Source of the DNA: an uncultured Christensenellaceae bacterium
GTDB taxonomy: Bacteria; Bacillota; Clostridia; Christensenellales; Pumilibacteraceae
Direction: 5' to 3'
Length of the DNA stretch: 64,000 nt
Assembly (NCBI GenBank): GCA_910587445.1
Contig: CAJULE010000003.1
Span: 1 to 64,000 of the forward strand
Shown here: one piece after another, positions 16,307 through 24,280 of the stretch
How positions within the stretch are numbered: the first letter of the stretch is position 1
Layout of the letters: each line of letters opens with the position of its first letter
The notes under the pieces: generated by a model
The model's database searches: none
Seen by the model: the letters and a program-made list of their open reading frames with translations, nothing else
Told to the model about the DNA's origin: nothing
Position numbers and translations under genes: made by a program

Positions 16307-19300
16307 TTACGCGTTTGCGCGATTATTCCTGTACCAAAGCACCCAACTTGTCGCCACCATGGCAAGGCAGGCGAACGCAAGTATTCCCGATACGATCTCT
16401 AATGCGATTATCGCTTTTTCCCAACCGGGCACGACATACTCCGTAGTGGTAGACGAGGTTATGCCGTTCATCGCCGCAGAACCCAACATTATAGAAAGGT
16501 TTCTGTGCGTTGCCTGTCTGAGAGCCTGACAAACCGTTGCGTTGTCCTTATAGTCATCGAGAGCGTTGGCTCCGACGCTTCCCATCCAGACATCCGTACC
16601 GGCAACCACGCCGCTTGCTATGAGCGCGCCCGTGCCGGACATATGCGGACCTTGAGGGGAGTCGGTTTCGGTAAAGCCCGTAAAGCCCCACTCGCCGCGA
16701 AGAAGGTCGGTCAAAAGTCCCTTATGGCGTCCCGCCCAAGTGCAGCCTATACGGTTGAACGAGGACATTATGCAGTTGGTCACGCCTTCGGTCACTCCCT
16801 TTTCGAAGCCTTTGACGTACAGCTCGCGAATAGACTGCTCGTTTGCCCACACGGTCACACCCGCACGGTTGACTTCCTGATCGTTGAGCGCAAAATGTTT
16901 CGTGCAAAGTATTATGCCGTTTTGCGAAAGACCTCTGTTTACTTCCGTTCCCATTTCGCCCGTAAGGAAACCGTCCTCGCTGTAGTACTCCCAATTTCTT
17001 CCGCTGTAAGCGCTGCGGTGGATATTGACGGCGGTGCCGTAAGTCTGAACGCGCTCGACCGCCATTATTTCCATTGCAAACGCTTCGCCGAGCTCGACTG
17101 CAAGCTCCCTGTTGTACGACGCGCCGACGAGCGTATTGCTCGGAAACGCCATATTGTTGGCGAGCCCGTACGTCTGTACTTTGTCGGCGTGCATTCCGCA
17201 AGGTCCGTCGTCTGCCTTATAGCCGGGAGCGGCTATGCTCGTAGCTCCCGCCATATTGCGTGCGCCGAGCCTGAGCATATTGACTTGCTCCTGGAACGTC
17301 ATCTGATCGAGCAACGCTTCCCAAAGCGGATCGTTATACGGTACGCCCTTAAGCTGTATGAGCGTAAGTTTTCCGTATTCGGCAGAGACGGTCTCATACG
17401 ACGGCATTTTGGCATTCGGATCCTCTTCGAAAGTACCGTTCGGATCGAGATCCGCAATCATTTTTTCGTTCGTGGCTTTCAAAGACACCGTGCTCGGATA
17501 GGTCTTATCCCAATCACTGCGGGAAAGATATGTGATCTTTTGGTCCTTCGTTCCCTCATAACGGTTTACGTCCACGTCGTCGAACAGATTTTTTATCTGC
17601 TCTTTCGTAAACGGTGATACCGAATAGGTCTCGAAATCGTCCTTATTCACATTGATTGCGTATACAAAGTTCTTATTGCCGTCTGCGTCCATTCCGTCGG
17701 CTTTCGTCTTGCCTTTCGCCGCAAGAATGTTGTTTAAAGCGTCGTGCGCGTCCGTGCCGGCTGCAAGATAATAGTCGCCCTTTTCGAGTATGTATGTCCC
17801 TTTGCCGTTTGAGTCGTAGGATTTAAACTCGTAGTCGTCGATGACGATTTTAACGGTCTCGCTTGCGCCTACGCCGAGCTCCTTCGTCTTGGCAAAGCCG
17901 ACGAGCTCGACAGCCGCTTTCTCGATCCCGTTCGCCCTGTCGTATTCGGTGTAGGACTTCTGAAGATAGATCTGTACGACGTCTTTGCCGGCTCTTGCGC
18001 CCGTGTTCTTTACCGTTACCGACACTTCGTAATCGCCGTCCTTTCTGCGCTCGACCTTAAAGTCAGAGTGAGCGAACGTGGTGTACGAGCCGCCGTAACC
18101 GAACGGATATGCGACTTCGCCTGCATAACTCCATTTGCCTTCTCCCGCTTTTACGCCCTTCTGCGAATCCGCGTTTCCTGCTTTGAGTACGAGATCCTCG
18201 TATCTGGTCTCGTAGTAGCGATAGCCGACATAGATACCTTCTTGATAGACTATGTACTTATTTACCTTGTTCTTATAAAAGTCGAGCTTTCCGAGATCGG
18301 GGTGTTCCGTGAAGGTAAAGTCGCCGAAATTTTCGTTGGCGGGCGCGCTCATGGCGTCGTATATCCAAGTATCGGTGAAATGCCCCGAGGGGTTGGCGTT
18401 GCCGACCAAAAGATCGGAGACATACTCAAGGCTCGCGGCTCCGCCTACGCCCACCCACAGACAAGCGTCGATGTCGTCGCGATACTTTGCTATGTCGCCG
18501 AGCGGCATAAAAGTCGCCGTATTCAGAAGGAGTACTATCTTTTTGATTTTTCCGTCCTTCTTCAGCTCGATCAGTTTTTCGATAAAGCTCAATTCGTCGG
18601 TCGTAAACTGAAGATATTTTCCGTCCGAAGTATTGGTTTTTTCGAACATATTCGTGTCGCTGCCCTCTCCGCCGCTTCGGGATACGGGATAGATAACGGC
18701 GTCGCCGTACTCGGTTATTCCGCTCTCCATCGACCCGTAAACCGTGGAGTTAAGCACATTCCAAGGCACTTCGCCCACATTGTAATTGATGCAGGTCTTT
18801 CTGTAATCTTCGCCGTTGTACTGCTGCCAGGACCTGCCGTAGCCAATGCTCGCAAGCTTCATTGTTTTGGCTATCTGCGGGTTTACTTCGAGCCGTCTGC
18901 TCGTAAGCGCGTCCGTAAACGAGGGCTGTTCGAACGACACCTCGCCGCTGCCCGTGCCGTGGAAGAGCCAATTTTGACTGCTTACGCCGAGCGCGCTTAT
19001 CTTGTCGCCTTCATTAAGCGGAAGCGCATTATCGTGATTCCACATGAGAACCGAGCCTTCCTCGCCTACACGCTCCGCAACCTGAAGCGAATTCTTGCGC
19101 ATTGCGTCCAAGTCGTATGTCTGTTTTTTGACGCCGCTTTCGCCGTTCAGTACAAGATTGCCGCTTTCGTCCTTAACAGCGAAATCCGATTTGAAATACT
19201 GCGAGTCCACTTCGTCGACATTGCCCGTCTCGACCAATCTATAACGCGATACACCGAAAAAGCTGTCGATCCAACTTGTATACTGAGCGGCGATTGCGCT

Positions 19301-19381
19301 CGCAGTCAACATTATCGCAAAGAAAAGCGCGAAAAATACGGTCAAAAGAGTCCACACGGAACGCTTGAAAACTTTATTCAT
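16307..19381 (-). CDS. GH3-A: membrane-anchored family 3 glycosidase with reversed domain order
   Basis: The protein has 1024 residues. A membrane segment lies at about 8-32. The GH3 C-terminal domain comes first (about 90-400; VLMWNHDNALPLN, DACLWVGVGGAASLEYVSDL, YPFGYGGSYTTF). An Fn3-like domain follows (about 430-550; VSVTVKNTGARAGKDVVQIYL). The GH3 TIM barrel is last (about 670-960), with GRNWEYYSEDG, the substrate-binding KHFALNDQEVNR and the likely nucleophile Asp in TETDSPQ, where most GH3 enzymes read SDW. A second membrane segment ends the protein (about 985-1018). The two anchors place the enzyme outside the cell. The start overlaps the stop of the upstream small membrane protein by 4 bases (ATGA). 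The substrate is unknown; a beta-glucosidase-like activity is the family default. Confidence 0.9.
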   Translation of the reverse strand: MNKVFKRSVWTLLTVFFALFFAIMLTASAIAAQYTSWIDSFFGVSRYRLVETGNVDEVDSQYFKSDFAVKDESGNLVLNGESGVKKQTYDLDAMRKNSLQVAERVGEEGSVLMWNHDNALPLNEGDKISALGVSSQNWLFHGTGSGEVSFEQPSFTDALTSRRLEVNPQIAKTMKLASIGYGRSWQQYNGEDYRKTCINYNVGEVPWNVLNSTVYGSMESGITEYGDAVIYPVSRSGGEGSDTNMFEKTNTSDGKYLQFTTDELSFIEKLIELKKDGKIKKIVLLLNTATFMPLGDIAKYRDDIDACLWVGVGGAASLEYVSDLLVGNANPSGHFTDTWIYDAMSAPANENFGDFTFTEHPDLGKLDFYKNKVNKYIVYQEGIYVGYRYYETRYEDLVLKAGNADSQKGVKAGEGKWSYAGEVAYPFGYGGSYTTFAHSDFKVERRKDGDYEVSVTVKNTGARAGKDVVQIYLQKSYTEYDRANGIEKAAVELVGFAKTKELGVGASETVKIVIDDYEFKSYDSNGKGTYILEKGDYYLAAGTDAHDALNNILAAKGKTKADGMDADGNKNFVYAINVNKDDFETYSVSPFTKEQIKNLFDDVDVNRYEGTKDQKITYLSRSDWDKTYPSTVSLKATNEKMIADLDPNGTFEEDPNAKMPSYETVSAEYGKLTLIQLKGVPYNDPLWEALLDQMTFQEQVNMLRLGARNMAGATSIAAPGYKADDGPCGMHADKVQTYGLANNMAFPSNTLVGASYNRELAVELGEAFAMEIMAVERVQTYGTAVNIHRSAYSGRNWEYYSEDGFLTGEMGTEVNRGLSQNGIILCTKHFALNDQEVNRAGVTVWANEQSIRELYVKGFEKGVTEGVTNCIMSSFNRIGCTWAGRHKGLLTDLLRGEWGFTGFTETDSPQGPHMSGTGALIASGVVAGTDVWMGSVGANALDDYKDNATVCQALRQATHRNLSIMLGSAAMNGITSSTTTEYVVPGWEKAIIALEIVSGILAFACLAMVATSWVLWYRNNRANA

Positions 19382-19638
19382 GCTTCTTTCTCCCCCTTTT
19401 CCTTTTTACTCTTTGCTGTGACGAAATACATGACGGTCGTTCCGATCAAGCCGAGCACCGATATTACAGCCGCAACGAACAGCAATACCTGATACCACTC
19501 GTCGAACAGCGAAGCCGTCGCGTTTGTCATTGCCGCAATGCCGCCGAAAATAACGTACAACGCTATCGTCGCAACTACAGTGAAAAATGCCGCAATCGCA
19601 CACGCACCCGCCATAATACCCCAAGGTATTTTCTTCAT
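19378..19638 (-). CDS. Cassette A small two-span membrane protein
   Basis: The 86-residue protein begins at the ATG at 19638 (AAGGAG 8 bases upstream). Two hydrophobic spans (about 8-32 and 46-70) are joined by a short loop and followed by a Lys/Glu-rich tail (KSKKEKGEKEA). Its stop overlaps the start of GH3-A by 4 bases, so the two are translationally coupled. A hairpin (CCCGCAA at 19661-19667 with TTGCGGG at 19676-19682) lies about 20 bases before the start codon. I do not recognise the family. Coupling suggests a role in folding, anchoring or sensing together with GH3-A. Confidence 0.75.
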   Translation of the reverse strand: MKKIPWGIMAGACAIAAFFTVVATIALYVIFGGIAAMTNATASLFDEWYQVLLFVAAVISVLGLIGTTVMYFVTAKSKKEKGEKEA

Positions 19639-19725
19639 AAAATTCTCCTTTTGCTTTACTCCCGCAACCCATGTCTTGCGGGGCATTAAAGGCGGAACTG
19701 CGCAATTCCTGTCCTTCGAGAAAAT

Positions 19726-19753
19726 TTTATAATACCGGGTCGCATATTTTCAA
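19726..19753 (-). promoter_or_regulatory. Probable promoter of the small-protein/GH3-A/lipoprotein unit
   Basis: Minus strand TTGAAA (19748-19753), 16-base spacer, TATAAA (19726-19731). It lies between the kinase stop and the small protein, so GH3-A can be transcribed apart from its regulators. Confidence 0.6.
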
Positions 19754-19784
19754 CACGAACAGCCCGAACGTGCAAATTATAGTC

Positions 19785-21122
19785 CTATTCTGTGATTTTC
19801 TTCGACATAAGTACGTTCAAAACGAAGGTATTGTTGTTTGTGCTTGCCGTACATATGCCGTTATATTTTTCGGCAATTCGGCGAATCGATCTGATCCCGA
19901 ATCCGTGAAAATCCGCGTTGTCCTTTGTGGTGACGGGAAAGCCGTCCGTATCGGTTTCGAGCTTTCCCGCAAACGGATTGTAAATGTTTACGGAAACCAT
20001 GTTGCCGACGCTTCTGACGATCACGCCCACCGTCCGTTTCTCCGTCTCGAGCTGCATGACGGCTTCGATGGCATTGTCGAGCGCATTTCCGAACAGCGAA
20101 TATATATCCGACTTTTCCATAAATTCGAGAGACTTTCCGTCGGCGACGCAAGTGAGCGCTATTTCGTCGCGCGCGCACTTGAGGCTCTTTTCGGTGAGAA
20201 TTATGTCGAGCACCTCGTTGTCCGTATGTACGCCGGCGTCGTAAATAGATATGGCGTCCTTTATTTCTTCGACGGTCTCGGCGGGCAAGCCTCTGCCCTC
20301 GCCTATCTCGCGTATCTGGTGGCGAAGGTCGTGGCACTTGAAGTTGATGAGCTCGATGTTGTCTTTGGACAGCTTGTACTGCCGCTCCTTTTCGCGAAGA
20401 AGCACCTGCGTCAAATCGAGTTCGTGCTCGAGTTCTCCTTTTCTGATGAGACCGAACTGGATATACAATATAAAGACGCTGCACAGACTTTCGTAAAACG
20501 CGTTCATTACAAGCATGAGCGTGTTCTTTTCGTCGACATAGTAAATTACGATGACGTTTATGATTACGTCCACCAATAGTCCTGCGCCGCACACAAGCAT
20601 GACCGCCGTACTGCGTATGCAAAATTCGGCTCCGCGCTCTATCTTTTTTACGAACACGATGTATACGAAACTGTATACTACATAGTACGCCGTTATGTAT
20701 ACAAGCCCTTTCAATACGGAGAACAGCGTAATGTCGGTTATGTTGAGCACGCCTTGCGAATACATACCGAAAATCATGTTCACATCGCCTTCGATAACCG
20801 TGGTGAATATATTTGCCACACCGTATCCGAAATGCTGCATGGTATACGCCGCGACTCCGCAAAACACTACGTTTTTCCAACTTATCTCGCATGAGAGCTT
20901 AAGCATGGGAATGGTGACCGCGAATATCGCAATGAACGAGCATATAGTATAAAACGCGTTATAGATAAGCGGTATCGCAATCGCCAGCGCCGCCGCACCT
21001 ATCAAGAACAACCCGAACCACAGCGCAAAAAACTTTTTCTTGCGAAGCCGAAAAACGATCAAAAATTCCGCCGTGAAAATTTCCGCCACGAAAAGCAGAC
21101 GGTTTAAGACGAGCATCGGCAT
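19785..21122 (-). CDS. Cassette A GHKL sensor histidine kinase (AgrC-like)
   Basis: The 445-residue protein has six or so hydrophobic spans in its first 220 residues and a cytoplasmic GHKL ATPase domain. The phospho-acceptor region reads INFKCHDLRHQI, the N box LFGNALDNAIEAVM and the G box GFGIRSIRRIAEKYNG. This architecture is that of kinases paired with LytTR regulators. It starts 1 base after the stop of the response regulator gene at 21124, with GGAGG 8 bases upstream. The signal is unknown; no AgrD-type peptide gene is visible nearby. Confidence 0.9.
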   Translation of the reverse strand: MPMLVLNRLLFVAEIFTAEFLIVFRLRKKKFFALWFGLFLIGAAALAIAIPLIYNAFYTICSFIAIFAVTIPMLKLSCEISWKNVVFCGVAAYTMQHFGYGVANIFTTVIEGDVNMIFGMYSQGVLNITDITLFSVLKGLVYITAYYVVYSFVYIVFVKKIERGAEFCIRSTAVMLVCGAGLLVDVIINVIVIYYVDEKNTLMLVMNAFYESLCSVFILYIQFGLIRKGELEHELDLTQVLLREKERQYKLSKDNIELINFKCHDLRHQIREIGEGRGLPAETVEEIKDAISIYDAGVHTDNEVLDIILTEKSLKCARDEIALTCVADGKSLEFMEKSDIYSLFGNALDNAIEAVMQLETEKRTVGVIVRSVGNMVSVNIYNPFAGKLETDTDGFPVTTKDNADFHGFGIRSIRRIAEKYNGICTASTNNNTFVLNVLMSKKITE

Positions 21123-21123
21123 A

Positions 21124-21834
21124 TCACTTTCCTCCCAGATATTCGTTTAGGCTCTTCAAAAAGCTCTTCTTTTTGTTGCGCGAAATCTGCAATTTCTCTC
21201 CGCCCGCAATGGTAAGCGAAAATTCCTCGATTGCCGTAACGTACTGTAGATTTACGAGAAAGCAGCGGTTACACAACGCAAAAGGCGCGTCGCCGAGCTG
21301 TACGACGGCGTCTTTCAATTGTCCGTAAGTCGTGTAGTCGCCGCCCAAGGTGTGATAGACGACGTTGTGATGCAATACTTCCGCATACTTGATTTCTGAT
21401 GTTCGGAGTCTTCTTTTATTGTTTCTTTCGTTTATCCAAATCTCCTTGTCGCGCGTCGTCTCGAACCTCTCGATCGCTCTGTCGAGCTTTATCGCGAAAG
21501 CCGAATAAAAAACGGGCTTTACGATGAAGTCGAATGCGTCCACCTCATAGCCCTTGACTGCGTACTGCGCCATATTCGTCACGAAAATGACGATCACTTT
21601 TTTGTCCTTTTCCCGTATCTGTTTCACGACGTCCATGCCGTTGCGGAAAGGGAGTTCTATATCCATGAAGATAATATCGAAATTGCCGTAAAACTCGTCG
21701 AGAAAGCTGAGCGCGTCGCCGTAGACCGACACATTGAATTCCTTGCCGCGCTCCTGTCCGTACTTGCGGATAAACGAAACAAGCCTGTCGCTGTGCTCCT
21801 TGTTGTCCTCGACGACGCAAACCCTGTAGTTCAT
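21124..21834 (-). CDS. Cassette A LytTR response regulator
   Basis: The 236-residue protein has an N-terminal receiver (acidic pair in VVEDN, phospho-Asp near residue 58 in IIFMDIELP) and a C-terminal LytTR DNA-binding domain ending ISRNKKKSFLKSLNEYL. GGAGG precedes the ATG by 7 bases. It is the first gene of cassette A; the kinase follows immediately. Its expression appears to depend on a promoter with a G9 spacer tract and on a leader hairpin (see those entries). It probably controls GH3-A. Confidence 0.92.
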   Translation of the reverse strand: MNYRVCVVEDNKEHSDRLVSFIRKYGQERGKEFNVSVYGDALSFLDEFYGNFDIIFMDIELPFRNGMDVVKQIREKDKKVIVIFVTNMAQYAVKGYEVDAFDFIVKPVFYSAFAIKLDRAIERFETTRDKEIWINERNNKRRLRTSEIKYAEVLHHNVVYHTLGGDYTTYGQLKDAVVQLGDAPFALCNRCFLVNLQYVTAIEEFSLTIAGGEKLQISRNKKKSFLKSLNEYLGGK

Positions 21835-21863
21835 CTTCTGCCCTCCGATAGGTTATCCACACA

Positions 21864-21914
21864 AAAAGCGCGAACACGGGCGGGTTCGGTCGTACACGCC
21901 GAATTTCGCGCTTT
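21864..21914 (-). promoter_or_regulatory. Attenuator-like hairpin in the leader of the cassette A regulator
   Basis: On the minus strand AAAGCGCGAA pairs with TTCGCGCTTT, 10 bp, enclosing a second possible stem (TTCGG/CCGAA). TTTTTGTG follows the stem. It lies between the predicted transcription start (about 21921) and the start codon at 21834, so it could act as an early terminator. Confidence 0.55.
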
Positions 21915-21927
21915 CTTCCTTAAGATA

Positions 21928-21958
21928 AGTATAACACTGTCCCCCCCCCGTCTGTCAA
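21928..21958 (-). promoter_or_regulatory. Cassette A promoter with G9 tract in the spacer
   Basis: Minus strand: TTGACA (21953-21958) and extended -10 TGTTATACT (TATACT at 21928-21933). The spacer is 19 bases and contains nine consecutive G (plus-strand C at 21941-21949). Every other cassette promoter here has a 17-base spacer. Loss of two G would give the optimal spacing, so promoter strength may switch by slipped-strand changes. Confidence 0.7.
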
Positions 21959-22032
21959 GAAGAAAAAGAGCGCACCCGAAACAATTTTCGTCATAAATCG
22001 ACCTTTTTCTCCGAAAAAGGCGAAGAATACGC

Positions 22033-22061
22033 TTGACAGTTATACACATATCTGATAAACT
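22033..22061 (+). promoter_or_regulatory. Promoter of the MATE exporter
   Basis: TTGACA (22033-22038), 17 bases, TAAACT (22056-22061). The predicted start near 22068 gives a structured leader of about 120 bases. Confidence 0.65.
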
Positions 22062-22078
22062 TCATATACAAATCGGAG

Positions 22079-22141
22079 GGCAGACGGTCGCAACCGTCAC
22101 TGCCGGATAAGATGTCGAGTGCGCTCGAATCCTTATCCGGC
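22079..22141 (+). promoter_or_regulatory. Two overlapping hairpins in the MATE leader (possible attenuator or riboswitch)
   Basis: Hairpin 1 (22079-22104) pairs GGCA/TGCC and GACGGT/ACCGTC. Hairpin 2 (22102-22141) pairs GCCGGATAAG with CTTATCCGGC and has an inner TCGAG/CTCGA stem. They share the bases GCC at 22102-22104, so they compete. Hairpin 2 is followed by TTTATTTTAT, as in an intrinsic terminator. I do not recognise a known riboswitch class. Confidence 0.55.
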
Positions 22142-22186
22142 TTTATTTTATCCTTCGAAAACGTATATGTCGAGGTCTATATCCGT

Positions 22187-23518
22187 ATGAAAATACAGAT
22201 TTCCGAACATTTCACATATAAAAAACTGTTTCGCTTCGTACTGCCGTCCATAGTCATGATGGTCTTTACGTCCATATACGGCGTCGTCGACGGGCTGTTC
22301 GTTTCGAATTTCGTCGGCAAGACGGCGTTTGCTTCCATAAATCTCATAATGCCGTTCATAATGATCCTCGGCGGAATGGGCTTTATGATAGGCACGGGCG
22401 GCGTGGCGCTTGTACTCAGAACGCTCGGCATGGGCAAATCAAACGACGCCAAGCGCTATTTTACCATGCTCGTCGTTTTCGCCGTATTTTTCGGAGCGGT
22501 CCTGACTGCCGTCGGCATAGGCTTCGTCCGCCCTATATCCCGCCTGCTCGGCGCAACCGACGACATGATAGAGCACTGCGTGCTGTACGGGCGCATCGTA
22601 ATGGGATTTACGATATTCTTCATGCTTCAGAGTATGTTCCAAAGCTTTCTCGTCGCCGCCGAAAAACCGGGTCTCGGACTTGTCGTGACGGTGATCGCCG
22701 GCTGTACGAACGCCGTTCTCGATGCGGTTTTCATAGCCGGCTTTAAATGGGGACTTGTGGGAGCGGCAGTCGCGACGGGCATAGGTCAATTTGTCGGCGG
22801 CTTCATTCCCCTCGTATACTTCATGCGCCCGAATAAGAGCCTTTTGCGCTTTACAAGGACGCGTCTCGAAATAAAACCGATTTTGCGGGCCTGCGGAAAC
22901 GGATCGTCGGAGCTGCTCACAAACGTCGCTTCGTCCGTCGTAAGTATGCTGTACAATTTCAGGCTTCTCGTATACTTCGGGGAAAACGGCGTTTCCGCAT
23001 ACGGCGTAATCATGTACGTTCAGTTCATTTTCCTCGCGATAGAAATAGGCTACAGCGTGGGCGTCGCGCCCATTATAAGCTATAACTACGGCTCGGGCAA
23101 CAGCGACGAGCTGAAAAATCTATTTAAAAAGAGCCTTATCGTCATGAGCTTTTCCGGCGTAATACTCGCCGCGGCTGCCGAAGCCCTCGCCGTGCCGCTT
23201 TCCATGCTTTTCGTCGGATACGACAAGGAGCTGTTCGATCTGACCGTCTTTGCCTTCAGAATATTTTCGATAGCGTTCGTGTTCTCGGGCGTAAACATCT
23301 TCTCGTCGGGCTTCTTTACGGCGCTAAACAACGGCGTCGTGTCCGCGATCCTCTCGTTTTCGCGCGCGCTCGTGCTGCAAGTGGGCTTCGTACTTCTTCT
23401 CCCCGCCGTATTCGGTGCGAACGGCATATGGTGGGCGATGTTTGCGACGGAAGTCGGTGCGCTAATCGTCGCAGTATCCTTCTTCATAGCAAAACGAAAA
23501 CGCTATAACTACGCCTAA
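22187..23518 (+). CDS. MATE-family multidrug/cation antiporter
   Basis: The ATG at 22187 gives 443 residues, the normal length for MATE proteins. About twelve hydrophobic spans are visible, in two similar halves. Typical segments are IGTGGVALVLRTLGMGKSND in the first half and VGVAPIISYNYGSGN in the second. MATE proteins export drugs or metabolites in exchange for Na+ or H+. It is transcribed divergently from cassette A and converges on the lipoprotein of cassette B. Its own promoter and a structured leader suggest separate, possibly ligand-responsive regulation. Confidence 0.92.
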   Translation: MKIQISEHFTYKKLFRFVLPSIVMMVFTSIYGVVDGLFVSNFVGKTAFASINLIMPFIMILGGMGFMIGTGGVALVLRTLGMGKSNDAKRYFTMLVVFAVFFGAVLTAVGIGFVRPISRLLGATDDMIEHCVLYGRIVMGFTIFFMLQSMFQSFLVAAEKPGLGLVVTVIAGCTNAVLDAVFIAGFKWGLVGAAVATGIGQFVGGFIPLVYFMRPNKSLLRFTRTRLEIKPILRACGNGSSELLTNVASSVVSMLYNFRLLVYFGENGVSAYGVIMYVQFIFLAIEIGYSVGVAPIISYNYGSGNSDELKNLFKKSLIVMSFSGVILAAAAEALAVPLSMLFVGYDKELFDLTVFAFRIFSIAFVFSGVNIFSSGFFTALNNGVVSAILSFSRALVLQVGFVLLLPAVFGANGIWWAMFATEVGALIVAVSFFIAKRKRYNYA

Positions 23519-23526
23519 ACCAACGA

Positions 23527-23565
23527 AAAGAGACGAACCGAAAGATTCGTCTCTTTGTTTTGTTA
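23527..23565. terminator. Bidirectional terminator between MATE and cassette B; near-duplicate of 30543-30575
   Basis: AAAGAGACGAA (23527-23537) pairs with TTCGTCTCTTT (23546-23556), followed by TGTTTTG. Almost the same sequence, including the flank TTGTTTTGTTATATG, recurs at the end of cassette C. Confidence 0.8.
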
Positions 23566-23634
23566 TATGATTTTTCCGGACTTATGCCGCCCTTCTTCTA
23601 CTTTGCGAAAAACCGACTTTTAAAGCGCTTCGTA

Positions 23635-24267
23635 TCATTCCTGCAGTGTGAGGATACCGTGCCCGTTTGCCGTAAGCATTCCGCCCATGAGCTTTATGCC
23701 GAAGCCCTCATAACCGATCGTAACTTTTCCGTCGGCGTCTACAGTCGTCGATATATTCGAACCGCTGCTCATGGTCATCGTATATACGCCGTCTTTGACC
23801 GTATATTTTCCGCTGTCCGAATATATACCGCCTGCGCCGACTATCTCCCACTCCAATGTGTTATAACATTTGAATTCGGAGGCAAAGTCCATAACACGTC
23901 CGCCGCCGAGACCGAAAGAAACGTCTCCCGTAAAGGTAGCCACGACTGCTTTTACGACGACTTCTATTTCGTATGTAGCCGTAATTTCGCCGTATGTGAC
24001 GGTCACGGTCTTTTTGCCCGCCTCCGACATATCCGGCGCGGAAACCGTGTACTCGTCTTTCTTTATGCGCTCGTTAGTGCCGCCGTTCTTCGCATACACG
24101 ACGAGATTGTCGGAATTGAACTCGGTGCCCACTTCGAATACCGTAGCAACTGCGGATGTGTCCAAAGCGATCTCCTTGACCCCGCCGCAACCGACGAGGG
24201 CAACGGACAATATGAGTCCGAGCACAAGCGCCGTCGCCGCAATAAATTTACTTACCGATTTTTTCAT
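23635..24267 (-). CDS. Cassette B lipoprotein with Ig-like domain
   Basis: The 210-residue precursor has a signal peptide with lipobox LVGC. Residues about 38-105 look like a bacterial Ig-like domain (VGTEFNSDNLVVYAKNGGT, MSEAGKKTVTVTYGEITATYEIEV). The last 100 residues alternate beta-strand-like segments (VSFGLGGGRVMDF, VKDGVYTMTMSSG, VDADGKVTIGYEG), resembling small lipocalin-like or META-type barrels, but I do not recognise the family. It begins 13 bases after the GH3-B stop and is surely cotranscribed. A surface partner of GH3-B is likely. Confidence 0.8.
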   Translation of the reverse strand: MKKSVSKFIAATALVLGLILSVALVGCGGVKEIALDTSAVATVFEVGTEFNSDNLVVYAKNGGTNERIKKDEYTVSAPDMSEAGKKTVTVTYGEITATYEIEVVVKAVVATFTGDVSFGLGGGRVMDFASEFKCYNTLEWEIVGAGGIYSDSGKYTVKDGVYTMTMSSGSNISTTVDADGKVTIGYEGFGIKLMGGMLTANGHGILTLQE

Positions 24268-24280
24268 AATCTATCTCCTT

